NCBI GenBank assembly: GCA_009774055.1
Contig: VSNB01000045.1
Coordinates: 1-16,293, forward strand
Length of the DNA stretch: 16,293 bases
DNA from: Clostridiales bacterium
GTDB lineage: Bacteria > Bacillota > Clostridia > Oscillospirales > Oscillospiraceae
Reading direction: 5' to 3'
In this document: one piece after another, positions 1 through 6,502 of the stretch
Layout of the letters: every line of letters begins with the position of its first letter
How positions within the stretch are numbered: position 1 is the stretch's first letter
Notes under the pieces: generated by a model
What the model was told of the DNA's origin: nothing
Databases searched by the model: none
What the model saw: only the letters and a program-made list of their open reading frames with translations
Made by a program: the position numbers and the translations under genes

Positions 1-1017
1 GAGATACAGGGCGTTGAAGTGGGTCAGCTTCTCAATGTCGAAGATAGCAGGGGACTTCGAAATCCCCGCGATGTCGAACACCTCCGCCAGCTCGGTGAGA
101 GAGAACACCTCCCGCTCCGCCTGCTCCCCCCGGGGGCTCCAGCCCAGAAGGGCCACGTAGTTCAGGATGGCCTCGGTGAGATAGCCCTGGGCCTTCAGGT
201 CCTCGTAGGAGGGGTCGCCATGGCGTTTGGACATTTTGTTGTGCTGGTCCCGCATGACGGGGGAGCAGTGGACGTAGGTGGGTACCTCCCAGCCGAAGGA
301 CTGGTAGAGAAGGTTGTATTTGGGGGCGGAGCTGAGGTATTCGCTGCCCCGGACCACGTGGGTGATGCCCATGAGGTGGTCATCAATGACGTTGGCGAAG
401 TTGTAGGTGGGCAGGCCGTCCCGCTTGAGGAGGATCTGATCGTCCAGGGTGGCGTTGTCCACGGTGATGTCGCCGAAGATGGCATCGTGGAAGGTGACGC
501 TCCCGCCCTCGGGGATTTTCTGGCGGATGACGTAGGGCTCCCCGGCGTCCACGCGGGCCTGGGCCTCCTCGGGGCTGAGGGAGCGGCAGGGGTCCGCCGC
601 GCGGTCGAAGTTGCCGGAGTCCTCCTCGCTCTCGCTCTTCTCGCAGAAGCAGTAGTAGGCGAAGCCCTTCTCCACCAGCAGCCGGGCGTACCTGCCGTAG
701 GTGTCCCGCCGCTCCGACTGGATATAGGGGGCCACGGGGCCGCCTACGTCGGGGCCCTCGTCGTGGGTCAGGCCGCACTCGGCCATGGTGCGGTAGATCA
801 CATCCGTCGCGCCCTCCACCAGGCGTCCCTGGTCCGTGTCCTCGATACGCAGGATAAAGGTGCCGCCGCCATTGCGGGCGATAAGCCAGGTGTAGAGGGC
901 GGTGCGCAGGTTGCCCACGTGCATGTAGCCGGTGGGGGAGGGGGCGAAGCGGGTGCGGACTTTGCCGTGGGGGATCTTGGCCTCCATAGCGTCAAAGTAA
1001 GTCATGTCCATTGCCAT
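1..1017 (-). CDS. gltX: Glutamyl-tRNA synthetase, partial (3' end beyond window)
   Basis: Class I aminoacyl-tRNA synthetase that charges tRNA-Glu with glutamate in the cytoplasm. Only the first 339 codons are inside the window; the frame is open at position 1. Seen in the translation: RFAPSPTGYMHVGNLRTALY at residues 23-42, with MHVG as the HIGH-type ATP motif; an IEDTDQ segment; and KMSKR near residue 262 (about 220-236 on the plus strand). The region between follows clostridial GluRS closely. The start is ATG at 1017, preceded by AAAGGAG 10 nt upstream. An in-frame ATG at 1011 is possible but lies further from the ribosome binding site. It lies 50 nt downstream of the GNAT pair on the same strand, with no terminator between, so some read-through is possible. 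No promoter or T-box was recognised in that gap. Identification is secure; only the C-terminal anticodon-binding part is missing. Confidence 0.97.
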   Translation of the reverse strand, partial: MAMDMTYFDAMEAKIPHGKVRTRFAPSPTGYMHVGNLRTALYTWLIARNGGGTFILRIEDTDQGRLVEGATDVIYRTMAECGLTHDEGPDVGGPVAPYIQSERRDTYGRYARLLVEKGFAYYCFCEKSESEEDSGNFDRAADPCRSLSPEEAQARVDAGEPYVIRQKIPEGGSVTFHDAIFGDITVDNATLDDQILLKRDGLPTYNFANVIDDHLMGITHVVRGSEYLSSAPKYNLLYQSFGWEVPTYVHCSPVMRDQHNKMSKRHGDPSYEDLKAQGYLTEAILNYVALLGWSPRGEQAEREVFSLTELAEVFDIAGISKSPAIFDIEKLTHFNALYL

Positions 1018-1067
1018 AATGGGTTTCTCCTTTATTGAATTGATCAAACATGTATAGCTTTTTTCCT

Positions 1068-1550
1068 TTACAGGGAAGGGATTCGTTCATAGTACCCGGA
1101 TGCCACCCCGTTTTCCGTGAAGGACTCCGCCAGCCGGAACCCGTTTTTCTCCAGGACCCGGATGGAGCCGGCATTTTCCATGAACGTGAAAGCTCCGAGC
1201 CGCTCCAGGCCGAACCGCTCCCGAATTTCCTCCAGGAACAGTCCCAGGGCCTCCGAGGCTGCGCCCCGGCCCCACAGCTCCTGCTCAAATACACAGTAAC
1301 TCACCATAGCCTGGGGGCTGCCGCCGGAGTCTATGCAGTAGCACCATACGTCCCCGACATACTGTCCGTCGGCGCAGATGGTCCGGCCAAAGCTTCTTGC
1401 GCCGGGCTCTTGGGATTTTCTGAAGTCCGCCAGGGCCTCCTCCAGGGTCTGCGCCTTCTGGGGCAGGAATTTCCGGATGATAGGGGAGCGGGTCCTCTCA
1501 AAATAGACCGCCGCAGTCTCCGCCGTGCGGTCTTTCAGCGTAACGTTCAT
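1068..1550 (-). CDS. GNAT family N-acetyltransferase (second of a coupled pair)
   Basis: A 160-residue protein of the RimJ/RimL-like GNAT fold, which transfers acetyl from acetyl-CoA to an amine; the substrate is unknown. Seen: a late acetyl-CoA-loop motif of the form LWGRGAASEALGLF, followed by the usual ENAGSIRVLEKNGFRL segment (asparagine plus KNGF) typical of this acetyltransferase type. The start is the ATG at 1550, which overlaps the stop of the upstream GNAT gene by 4 nt (ATGA). Translation is therefore probably coupled; its own ribosome binding site is poor (GGGGGTGGG). The frame stays open upstream of this start, but that part is antisense-like and out of frame with the real upstream gene. 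It ends 50 nt before gltX. Family call is firm, function is not. Confidence 0.9.
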   Translation of the reverse strand: MNVTLKDRTAETAAVYFERTRSPIIRKFLPQKAQTLEEALADFRKSQEPGARSFGRTICADGQYVGDVWCYCIDSGGSPQAMVSYCVFEQELWGRGAASEALGLFLEEIRERFGLERLGAFTFMENAGSIRVLEKNGFRLAESFTENGVASGYYERIPSL

Positions 1551-2068
1551 GCGTCCCACCCCCGCTTGACGGAGAACAGCAGGTGGCGCATTGCCATGCC
1601 ATGGTAGTACTTCAGAAACGAACCCCGCACCGACATGCCGTTGCGGAGGGCTACCCGCTGGGAGGGAAGGTTGTTCTCCCGGATAATGGAGTATACCTCT
1701 TGGAAACCAAGGGTAGTAAAGGCATATTCCTTGCAGGCTTTCGCGGCCTCGGAAGCGAAGCCGTGATGCCACTTGTCCCGGCGGAAGAGGTAGCCGATCT
1801 CCGGAACCTCCCGTCCGCAGCAGTCCTGCATGGTCACGCCGCACTGGCCGATGAGGCCGCCGTCCGCCTTCTCCGCCACCGCCCACAAACCGAAGCCGTA
1901 CTTGGCGTACCGCTCCAGCTGCCGGTCCAGCCACTGCCGGACCTCCTCCTCTGAAAAACCGTGCTCATAGGCGTACATGGCCTGGGGGTCCCGCAGTATG
2001 GCCGCCAGGGCGTCAAAGTCCGATTTCTCCAGCCGCCGCAGGGCCAGCCGGTCTGTTTCCAGGATCAT
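1547..2068 (-). CDS. GNAT family N-acetyltransferase (first of a coupled pair)
   Basis: A 173-residue RimJ/RimL-type GNAT. It begins MILETDRLALRRL, the standard opening of this family, and has an EIGYLFRRDKWHHGFASEA stretch that forms the acetyl-CoA binding loop, then NLPSQRVALRNGM. The substrate (protein N-terminus, small amine or antibiotic) cannot be told from sequence. I chose the ATG at 2068 because GGAGGG lies 5 nt upstream and the family usually begins here. A start 5 codons further up (2083) adds MRRDS and would lack a ribosome binding site. The promoter lies just upstream (2099-2127). The gene overlaps its downstream GNAT by 4 nt, so the two form one operon. The pair share the fold but are clearly diverged, so this is not a recent duplication. 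Confidence 0.92.
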   Translation of the reverse strand: MILETDRLALRRLEKSDFDALAAILRDPQAMYAYEHGFSEEEVRQWLDRQLERYAKYGFGLWAVAEKADGGLIGQCGVTMQDCCGREVPEIGYLFRRDKWHHGFASEAAKACKEYAFTTLGFQEVYSIIRENNLPSQRVALRNGMSVRGSFLKYYHGMAMRHLLFSVKRGWDA

Positions 2069-2098
2069 ACTATCCCTCCTCATTGCCGCATTTCGGCT

Positions 2099-2127
2099 AT
2101 TATACTATAGTTTTCCATTTCTCGCAA
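2099..2127 (-). promoter_or_regulatory. Sigma-70-type promoter for the GNAT operon
   Basis: On the minus strand TTGCGA (plus 2122-2127), a 17-bp spacer and TATAAT (plus 2099-2104). Transcription would start near 2092, about 24 nt before the GNAT start codon at 2068. The -10 box is consensus and the -35 box matches 4 of 6. Confidence 0.75.
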
Positions 2128-2157
2128 CATAAAAAACGCAGGCTTTTCCCGGGGCCG

Positions 2158-2403
2158 CTACCGGATCTCCTGCTCCAGCTCGTCGAAGGCGGGGACGTTG
2201 AAAAACTCCCGCAGGGAAATATCCAGTCCGTCGCAGAGCTTCTTGATGGTGGATACGGTGACACTGTGGTTGCGTCCGCCGACGATGTTGTTGAGGGTGG
2301 ATTGGGTTACGCCGCTGATGGTTGCCAGCCGGTTTACTGATATTTTCCTCTGGGCGCACAGCTCCAGAATCCTGGCGCGCACCGCCGTCTTCGCGTCTGC
2401 CAT
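2158..2403 (-). CDS. Small XRE-family helix-turn-helix regulator
   Basis: An 81-residue protein that is almost entirely a Cro/C1-type DNA-binding domain. The helix-turn-helix spans about residues 25-43 (RLATISGVTQSTLNNIVGG) and is followed by TIKKLCDGLDISLREFF, the typical closing helix of small clostridial XRE regulators. There is no extra sensing domain, so it probably acts as a plain repressor dimer. The ATG at 2403 has AGGA about 10 nt upstream. The gene is divergent from the 73-codon ORF and the ABC transporter. Two matching dyads (2418-2431 and 2466-2479) lie in its upstream region: one between its predicted transcription start and its ribosome binding site, the other across the divergent -35 boxes. 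Autoregulation and control of the rightward promoter are inferred from this. Confidence 0.9.
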   Translation of the reverse strand: MADAKTAVRARILELCAQRKISVNRLATISGVTQSTLNNIVGGRNHSVTVSTIKKLCDGLDISLREFFNVPAFDELEQEIR

Positions 2404-2417
2404 TCAAGCCACATCCT

Positions 2418-2431
2418 AACTCAAATGAGAT
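2418..2431. promoter_or_regulatory. Candidate XRE operator, site 1
   Basis: AACTCAAATGAGAT is a dyad of the form ACTC-N4-GAG, with CTCA/TGAG arms. It shares its outer half-sites with the dyad 48 bp to the right. It lies just downstream of the predicted leftward start point of the XRE gene. Binding by the XRE protein is inferred. Confidence 0.5.
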
Positions 2432-2437
2432 AACTTT

Positions 2438-2467
2438 AGTGTACCTGTTTTCTTAAGAAAAAATTAA
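2438..2467 (-). promoter_or_regulatory. Possible promoter of the XRE gene
   Basis: On the minus strand TTAATT (plus 2462-2467), 18-bp spacer, TACACT (plus 2438-2443). The match is moderate, but the placement between the two dyads fits an autoregulated gene. A 14-bp perfect palindrome TTTTCTTAAGAAAA (2448-2461) lies inside the spacer. Confidence 0.45.
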
Positions 2468-2479
2468 CTCTTTTGAGTT
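2466..2479. promoter_or_regulatory. Candidate XRE operator, site 2
   Basis: AACTCTTTTGAGTT is a perfect inverted repeat with 5-bp arms. It overlaps the first two bases of the rightward -35 box (2478-2483) and the edge of the leftward -35 box. This is a position from which one bound protein could block both promoters. Confidence 0.6.
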
Positions 2480-2506
2480 GACTTTGCGGAGGGAGTATGC
2501 TACAAT
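2478..2506 (+). promoter_or_regulatory. Rightward promoter P1 (TTGACT-17-TACAAT)
   Basis: TTGACT at 2478-2483, 17-bp spacer, TACAAT at 2501-2506: 5 of 6 matches in each box. The predicted start is near 2513, giving a leader of about 137 nt before the ORF at 2650. There is no terminator before the ABC genes, so the transcript could also cover natA/natB. The leader holds two similar stretches, GGGAAATATTTC and GGGAAATTTTC, at about 2551-2582; their meaning is unknown. Confidence 0.7.
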
Positions 2507-2649
2507 GTGGAGCAAGCGGCGCAAAGCTGGTCCCACAGCTCCGCGCTGTTCGGGAAATATTTCTGCCGTTTGGGAAATTTTCGGATGTCCGCCCCGTCTG
2601 TGTGGTATAGTCAACGCGCTTGAAAAGCGGCAAAAAGGAGGCGCGGAAA

Positions 2650-2871
2650 ATGGCGCAGGGCAAGGCGGAGGATACAGGCGGGCCGACGCCCCCGCACCTT
2701 TTTGACCGCCGGATTTTACCGTTTTTCAAGTGTGCCGGCGATACACTCCCGTCGCTGGCGGAAAGGGGGGAGGCACGGAAAGGAGCCGGGATGGACATGT
2801 TTGTGAAAAGTGTCCGCTTGACAAACCTATCGAGCGGTGATATATTAAACGTATCGCCAAACGATATATAA
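2650..2871 (+). CDS. Possible small protein or gene remnant, 73 aa
   Basis: Uncertain gene. For it: a strong ribosome binding site AAAAAGGAGG 8 nt before the ATG at 2650, a good promoter (P1) upstream, and GC-rich third positions in the first two thirds. Against it: the last 18 codons run through promoter P2 and its dyads, and I recognise no complete domain. The stretch PHLFDRRILPFFK loosely resembles the opening of Rpn-type (COG5464) nuclease/transposase-like proteins, from memory, so this may be a truncated remnant. A second in-frame ATG at 2791 has AAAGGAG 5 nt upstream and would give a 26-residue peptide MDMFVKSVRLTNLSSGDILN plus 6 more residues. It could equally be a leader region with no product. 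Confidence 0.35.
   Translation: MAQGKAEDTGGPTPPHLFDRRILPFFKCAGDTLPSLAERGEARKGAGMDMFVKSVRLTNLSSGDILNVSPNDI
2818..2846 (+). promoter_or_regulatory. Promoter P2 for the ABC transporter operon
   Basis: TTGACA (2818-2823), exact consensus, 17-bp spacer, TATATT (2841-2846). The start is near 2853, about 70 nt before natA. This near-ideal promoter combined with overlapping dyads suggests control by a repressor rather than an activator. Confidence 0.8.
2828..2866. promoter_or_regulatory. Two tandem dyads over promoter P2, candidate repressor operators
   Basis: TATCG-AGCGG-TGATA (2828-2842) and TATCG-CCAAA-CGATA (2852-2866) are 15-bp dyads with identical layout and centres exactly 24 bp apart. The first occupies the end of the -35/-10 spacer, the second covers the start point. 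A further 8-bp palindrome GATATATC sits at 2879-2886, again about 24 bp on. The sites differ from the ACTC/GAG dyads near the XRE gene, so a different, unlinked regulator is expected. Confidence 0.55.
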
Positions 2872-2923
2872 GAGACTCGATATATCATCGGGCGCGGGAG
2901 CGAACGCCCGAAAAGGAGGAACT

Positions 2924-3700
2924 ATGCGCGAATTACTGCAAGTGCAGGACCTGACCAAGACCTTCCAGCTGTCTGCCAAGCAGCAGAAGCTGGAAAAGAC
3001 GAAGGAAAAGGTCCGTGTGGCGGTGAATCATCTCAGCTTTACCGCCTACGAGGGGGAGATCTTCGGTCTGCTGGGTCCCAATGGCGCGGGAAAGACTACC
3101 ACCCTGCGGCTGCTGGCGACCCTGATCCGGCCTGACAGCGGCGATGCGCTGGTAGACGGGGCCAGCGTGGTCCGGGAACCGGGCAAGGTTCGGGGCCGTA
3201 TCGGCTTTCTCACCAGCGAGCTGAAGCTGGAGGACTGCTTCACCCCCAATTATCTCTTCGACTTCTTTGCTGCGCTCCACAAGGTGGAGCCCGCCGTCCG
3301 GGACAAGCGGAAGAAGGAGCTGTTCGAACGCTTCGGCATTGACAGGTTCGCTGAGGTAAAGGTGACTAACCTCTCCACCGGCATGAAGCAGAAGGTGTCC
3401 CTGGTGGTGTCCATCGCCCATGATCCGGACATCATCATCTTCGACGAGCCCACCAACGGTTTGGACGTGCTGACCGCCAAGGTGGTGACGGACTTCCTCC
3501 AGCAGCTGCGGGACGAGGGAAAGACGATCATTGTTTCCACTCATATTTTCAGCCTGATTGAAAAGCTCTGCGACCGGGTGGGGATCATCATCAGCGGAAA
3601 AATGATCGTCTGCGATACCCTGGACCGGGTCTGCGGCGGCATGAGCCTGGAGGACCGGTTCTTCGAAATTTATAAGGAAACGGTAGGTGAGGCGGAATGA
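2924..3700 (+). CDS. ABC transporter ATP-binding protein, NatA-like
   Basis: The 258-residue ATPase of an ABC-2-type exporter, working at the inner face of the membrane with the permease encoded next. Seen: Walker A GPNGAGKT at 51-58, signature LSTGM at 150-154, Walker B IIIFDEP at 170-176, D-loop GLD at 179-181 and switch histidine H207. The Q-loop region reads GFLTSELKLED with no obvious glutamine; I recall this wording from NatA-type proteins. A basic insertion (about residues 17-32, KQQKLEKTKEKVR) lies before the first core strand. The ATG at 2924 has AAAAGGAGG 4 nt upstream, and a 6-bp hairpin CGGGCG/CGCCCG (2889-2910) sits just before that site. It overlaps the permease by 4 nt. Similarity to the Bacillus sodium exporter NatA suggests Na+ or drug export; the substrate is not proven. 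Confidence 0.93.
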   Translation: MRELLQVQDLTKTFQLSAKQQKLEKTKEKVRVAVNHLSFTAYEGEIFGLLGPNGAGKTTTLRLLATLIRPDSGDALVDGASVVREPGKVRGRIGFLTSELKLEDCFTPNYLFDFFAALHKVEPAVRDKRKKELFERFGIDRFAEVKVTNLSTGMKQKVSLVVSIAHDPDIIIFDEPTNGLDVLTAKVVTDFLQQLRDEGKTIIVSTHIFSLIEKLCDRVGIIISGKMIVCDTLDRVCGGMSLEDRFFEIYKETVGEAE

Positions 3701-4869
3701 GAAACGGCGTATTGACGATTATGAACAAGGAGCTGGCCCGGTTCTTCGGAGACAAGCGGATGGTGGTCAGCATCCTGATGCCGGGCGTTTTGATTTACAT
3801 CATGTATGCCTTCATGGGAAACGCTATGGGCAGCGCCTTCGGCATGGACGAGGACTATACGCCTGCCATCCAGGCGGTGAGCCTGCCCGGCTCTATGGAG
3901 GCGCTGCTGCCGCAGACGGGATTTTCCCTGATCACCGGCACGGACGAGGAAGCGGCCAAAGAGGCGGTGACCAATCAGGAGCTGGACCTGCTGCTGGTGT
4001 TCCCGGAGGGATTTGACGAGGCTGTCGCGGCCTATGAGGCGTCCTCCGGCGCTCCGGCCCCCAATGTGGAGGTCTACTACAACTCCGCCTCAACCAATTC
4101 CAGCTTTGCCTACCGGGCGGTGGTTGATCTGATGGACGCCTATGAGGCTCAGATGGTGAATAAGTTCGACGTCAACGCCGGCGGCGAGGGCTATGACCTG
4201 GCGACGGCGGAGGATGCGGCGGGGAGCTTCTTCGCTATGATGATGCCCCTGCTGCTGATGATATTCCTGTATTCCGGCTGCGCCGCCGTGGCGCCGGAGT
4301 CCATCGCCGGGGAGAAGGAGCGGGGGACGATCGCCACCATGCTGATTACGCCCATCCGCCGCAGCGACGTAGCTCTGGGGAAAATCCTGGCGTTGGCGCT
4401 GATCTCCATGATCTCCGCAGCCTCCAGTACGGTGGGAGCCGTTCTGGCCCTGCCGAAAATGATGGGCGGCATGACGGAGGGTGTCAGCGCGGATATTTAC
4501 AGCATTCAGGACTATCTGCTGCTGGCGGCGGTGATTTTCTCCACGGTACTGGTGTTGGTGACCGTTATATCCATCCTCTCCGCCTTCGCCAAGACCATCA
4601 AGGAGGCGCAGACCTATGTCATGCCGGTGATGCTGGTGGTCATGGGGCTGGGCATCGTGGGCATGTTCGGCGGCGGTGCGTCCCAGGAGCTGGCGAGCTA
4701 CTGCATCCCCCTGTACAACAGCGTCCAGTGCATGATGGGGGTGTTTTCCTTTACGTCGCTGCCTCTGGGCGTGGCGGCCACGGTGGGCGTTAACGCCGCC
4801 GTGACGCTGCTGGGCGTGGTCGTACTGGCAGGAATGTTCAACAGCGAGAAGATCATTTTTGCGCGATAA
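3697..4869 (+). CDS. ABC-2 type permease, NatB-like
   Basis: The 390-residue membrane half of the exporter. Predicted segments: TM1 about 22-40, a large extracytoplasmic loop about 41-175, then TM2 178-198, TM3 228-250, TM4 272-296, TM5 307-326 and TM6 360-381. After TM2 comes GEKERGTIATMLITPIRRSD (205-224), the conserved cytoplasmic E-x-E-x-G-T coupling segment of ABC-2 permeases. Length and layout fit NatB/YhaP-type proteins (about 385-400 residues). The ATG at 3697 overlaps the natA-like stop by 4 nt, which implies coupled synthesis. A strong terminator follows 9 nt after the stop, so this is a two-gene operon on its right side. The named substrate (Na+) is only by analogy. Confidence 0.92.
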   Translation: MRNGVLTIMNKELARFFGDKRMVVSILMPGVLIYIMYAFMGNAMGSAFGMDEDYTPAIQAVSLPGSMEALLPQTGFSLITGTDEEAAKEAVTNQELDLLLVFPEGFDEAVAAYEASSGAPAPNVEVYYNSASTNSSFAYRAVVDLMDAYEAQMVNKFDVNAGGEGYDLATAEDAAGSFFAMMMPLLLMIFLYSGCAAVAPESIAGEKERGTIATMLITPIRRSDVALGKILALALISMISAASSTVGAVLALPKMMGGMTEGVSADIYSIQDYLLLAAVIFSTVLVLVTVISILSAFAKTIKEAQTYVMPVMLVVMGLGIVGMFGGGASQELASYCIPLYNSVQCMMGVFSFTSLPLGVAATVGVNAAVTLLGVVVLAGMFNSEKIIFAR

Positions 4870-4878
4870 ATGGTATAG

Positions 4879-4909
4879 AGAGGCCGGACGGCATGTCTGG
4901 CCTCTTTTT
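4879..4909 (+). terminator. Rho-independent terminator of the ABC operon
   Basis: Stem AGAGGCCGGAC (4879-4889) pairs with GTCTGGCCTCT (4895-4905) with a single G-U pair and a 5-nt loop, directly followed by five T residues. Confidence 0.93.
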
Positions 4910-4934
4910 ACTGCGCAATAGCGGGAATGCTCTC

Positions 4935-4963
4935 TTGACAATTCCTGCCGATCCCGCTACAAT
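4935..4963 (+). promoter_or_regulatory. Promoter of proS
   Basis: TTGACA (4935-4940), 17-bp spacer, TACAAT (4958-4963). The predicted start near 4970 leaves a leader of about 46 nt, too short for a T-box. Confidence 0.88.
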
Positions 4964-5015
4964 AGAAAACCAGCGGATATACCTTAAATTCAAATAGATT
5001 CAGGAGAAAACAACT

Positions 5016-6458
5016 ATGGCTAAGGATCAGAGACAGGTGGACGCCATCACCGCCCGGGACGTGGACTTCGCCCAGTGGTTCACCGATGTTTGCAAAAAGG
5101 CGGAGCTCATTGATTATTCCAGCATCAAGGGCATGTTCATCTACCGCCCTTACGGATATGCCATCTGGGAAAACATGCAGAAGGAGCTGGACCGTCAGTT
5201 TAAGGCCACCGGCCATGAAAACGTGGCGATGCCCATGCTGATTCCCGAGAGCCTGCTGCAGAAGGAGAAGGACCACGTGGAGGGCTTCGCTCCCGAGTGC
5301 GCCTGGGTCACCTGCGGCGGCAGCGAGAAGCTGGAGGAGCGCTACTGCATCCGGCCCACCAGTGAGACGCTGTTCTGCGAGCACTATAAAAATATCATCC
5401 ACTCCCACCGGGACCTGCCCAAGCTGTACAATCAGTGGTGCAGCGTCCTGCGCTGGGAAAAGACCAGCCGTCCCTTCCTCCGCCACCGGGAATTCCTGTG
5501 GCAGGAGGGCCACACCATGCACGCCACCGCAGAGGAGGCTGTGGAGGAGACAGTCCGGATTCTGAACCTCTACGCCGATTTCTGCGAGAACTACCTGGCT
5601 ATGCCCGTGACCAAGGGCCGCAAGACCGAGAAGGAGAAGTTCTCCGGTGCGGAGGACACCTACTGCGTGGAGTGCATGATGCACGACCGGAAGGCCCTTC
5701 AGGCGGGCACCAGCCACTATTTCGGCGACGGCTTTGCCAAGGCCTTCGACATCACCTTCACCGGCGCGGACAACCAGCCCCACCACCCCCATCAGACCAG
5801 CTGGGGCGTCAGCACCCGCCTCATCGGCGGCATCATCATGACCCACGGCGATGACAACGGCCTGGTGCTGCCTCCCCGGGTGGCGCCCATCCAGGCGGTG
5901 GTGCTGCCCATCGCCCAGCATAAGCCCGGCGTGATTGAGGCCGCCCGGGCTTTGAAGGACCGGCTGGAAAAGGCCGGCGTGCGGGTGAAGCTGGACGACA
6001 GCGACAAGGCCCCTGGCTGGAAGTTCGCCGAGTACGAAATGCGCGGCGTGCCCCTGCGGGTGGAGATCGGGCCCAAGGATATGGAGAAGGACCAGTGCTG
6101 CATCGCCCGCCGGGATACCGGGGAAAAGGCATTTGTGCCCCTGGCGGAACTGGAGGGCGCGGTGGCGAAGCTGCTGGACGAAATCCACGACAACATGTTC
6201 GCCATAGCCAGGAAGAACCTGGAGGACAATACCTTCGCCGCCGAAACCTGGGAGCAGGTCAAGGAGCTGATTGAGAAAAACAGCGGCGGCTTTGTCCACA
6301 CCAAGTGGTGCGGGGCGAGGGACTGCGAGCTGGCAATGAAGGAGAAGGCGGGCGTTACGTCCCGCTGCATCCCCCTGGACCAGAGCGGAAGCGACGGAAA
6401 GTGCCCCGTGTGCGGGAAGGACTGCAGTACGGATATTATCTGGGGCGTGGCGTACTAA
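5016..6458 (+). CDS. proS: Prolyl-tRNA synthetase, compact archaeal/eukaryotic-like type
   Basis: A class II synthetase that charges tRNA-Pro with proline. At 480 residues it is the short ProS form found in some bacteria, without the roughly 180-residue editing insertion of the E. coli type. Seen: RPTSET at 113-118; motif 2 from RWE (146-148) through FLRHREFLWQEGHT (154-167); GTSHYF at 231-236; motif 3 beginning GGIIMTHGDDNG at 271; an anticodon-binding domain from about 292; and a C-terminal zinc-site region with Cys432, Cys437, Cys463 and Cys466. The ATG at 5016 is preceded by CAGGAG. It is a single-gene unit with its own promoter and a shared hairpin at its 3' end. No T-box leader is visible. 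Identification is firm. Confidence 0.97.
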   Translation: MAKDQRQVDAITARDVDFAQWFTDVCKKAELIDYSSIKGMFIYRPYGYAIWENMQKELDRQFKATGHENVAMPMLIPESLLQKEKDHVEGFAPECAWVTCGGSEKLEERYCIRPTSETLFCEHYKNIIHSHRDLPKLYNQWCSVLRWEKTSRPFLRHREFLWQEGHTMHATAEEAVEETVRILNLYADFCENYLAMPVTKGRKTEKEKFSGAEDTYCVECMMHDRKALQAGTSHYFGDGFAKAFDITFTGADNQPHHPHQTSWGVSTRLIGGIIMTHGDDNGLVLPPRVAPIQAVVLPIAQHKPGVIEAARALKDRLEKAGVRVKLDDSDKAPGWKFAEYEMRGVPLRVEIGPKDMEKDQCCIARRDTGEKAFVPLAELEGAVAKLLDEIHDNMFAIARKNLEDNTFAAETWEQVKELIEKNSGGFVHTKWCGARDCELAMKEKAGVTSRCIPLDQSGSDGKCPVCGKDCSTDIIWGVAY

Positions 6459-6473
6459 AATGCTGAAAAAGCT

Positions 6474-6498
6474 CGGGCGGGCCTATACGGCCCGCCCG
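6474..6498. terminator. Hairpin shared by the convergent proS and greA genes
   Basis: CGGGCGGGCC (6474-6483) and GGCCCGCCCG (6489-6498) form a perfect 10-bp stem with a 5-nt loop. Read on the minus strand it is followed, after 3 nt, by a run of five T, a proper terminator for greA. On the plus strand it is followed only by TT and an AT-rich tract, so it is weaker for proS. Confidence 0.8.
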
Positions 6499-6502
6499 TT
6501 CG

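Noticed and set aside
19..1038. Plus-strand open frame of 339 codons opposite gltX
   Set aside because: Gly/Ala/Val-rich mirror of gltX; the minus strand carries the real HIGH and KMSKR motifs.
2128..2157. Terminator after the XRE gene (T run on the minus strand)
   Set aside because: There is a run of six T on the minus strand but the preceding sequence offers only a 3-4 bp stem.
2436..2888. Minus-strand open frame of 150 codons opposite the 73-codon ORF
   Set aside because: It crosses promoters and dyads, has no ribosome binding site and no recognisable domain.
4964..5015. Possible T-box leader for proS
   Set aside because: The predicted leader is about 46 nt, too short, and has no T-box sequence or terminator.
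4908..6299. Long minus-strand open frame of 463 codons opposite proS
   Set aside because: It lies fully antisense to a clearly real proS, its translation is low-complexity (His, Gly, Val, Leu rich), and it is a by-product of GC-rich codon use.
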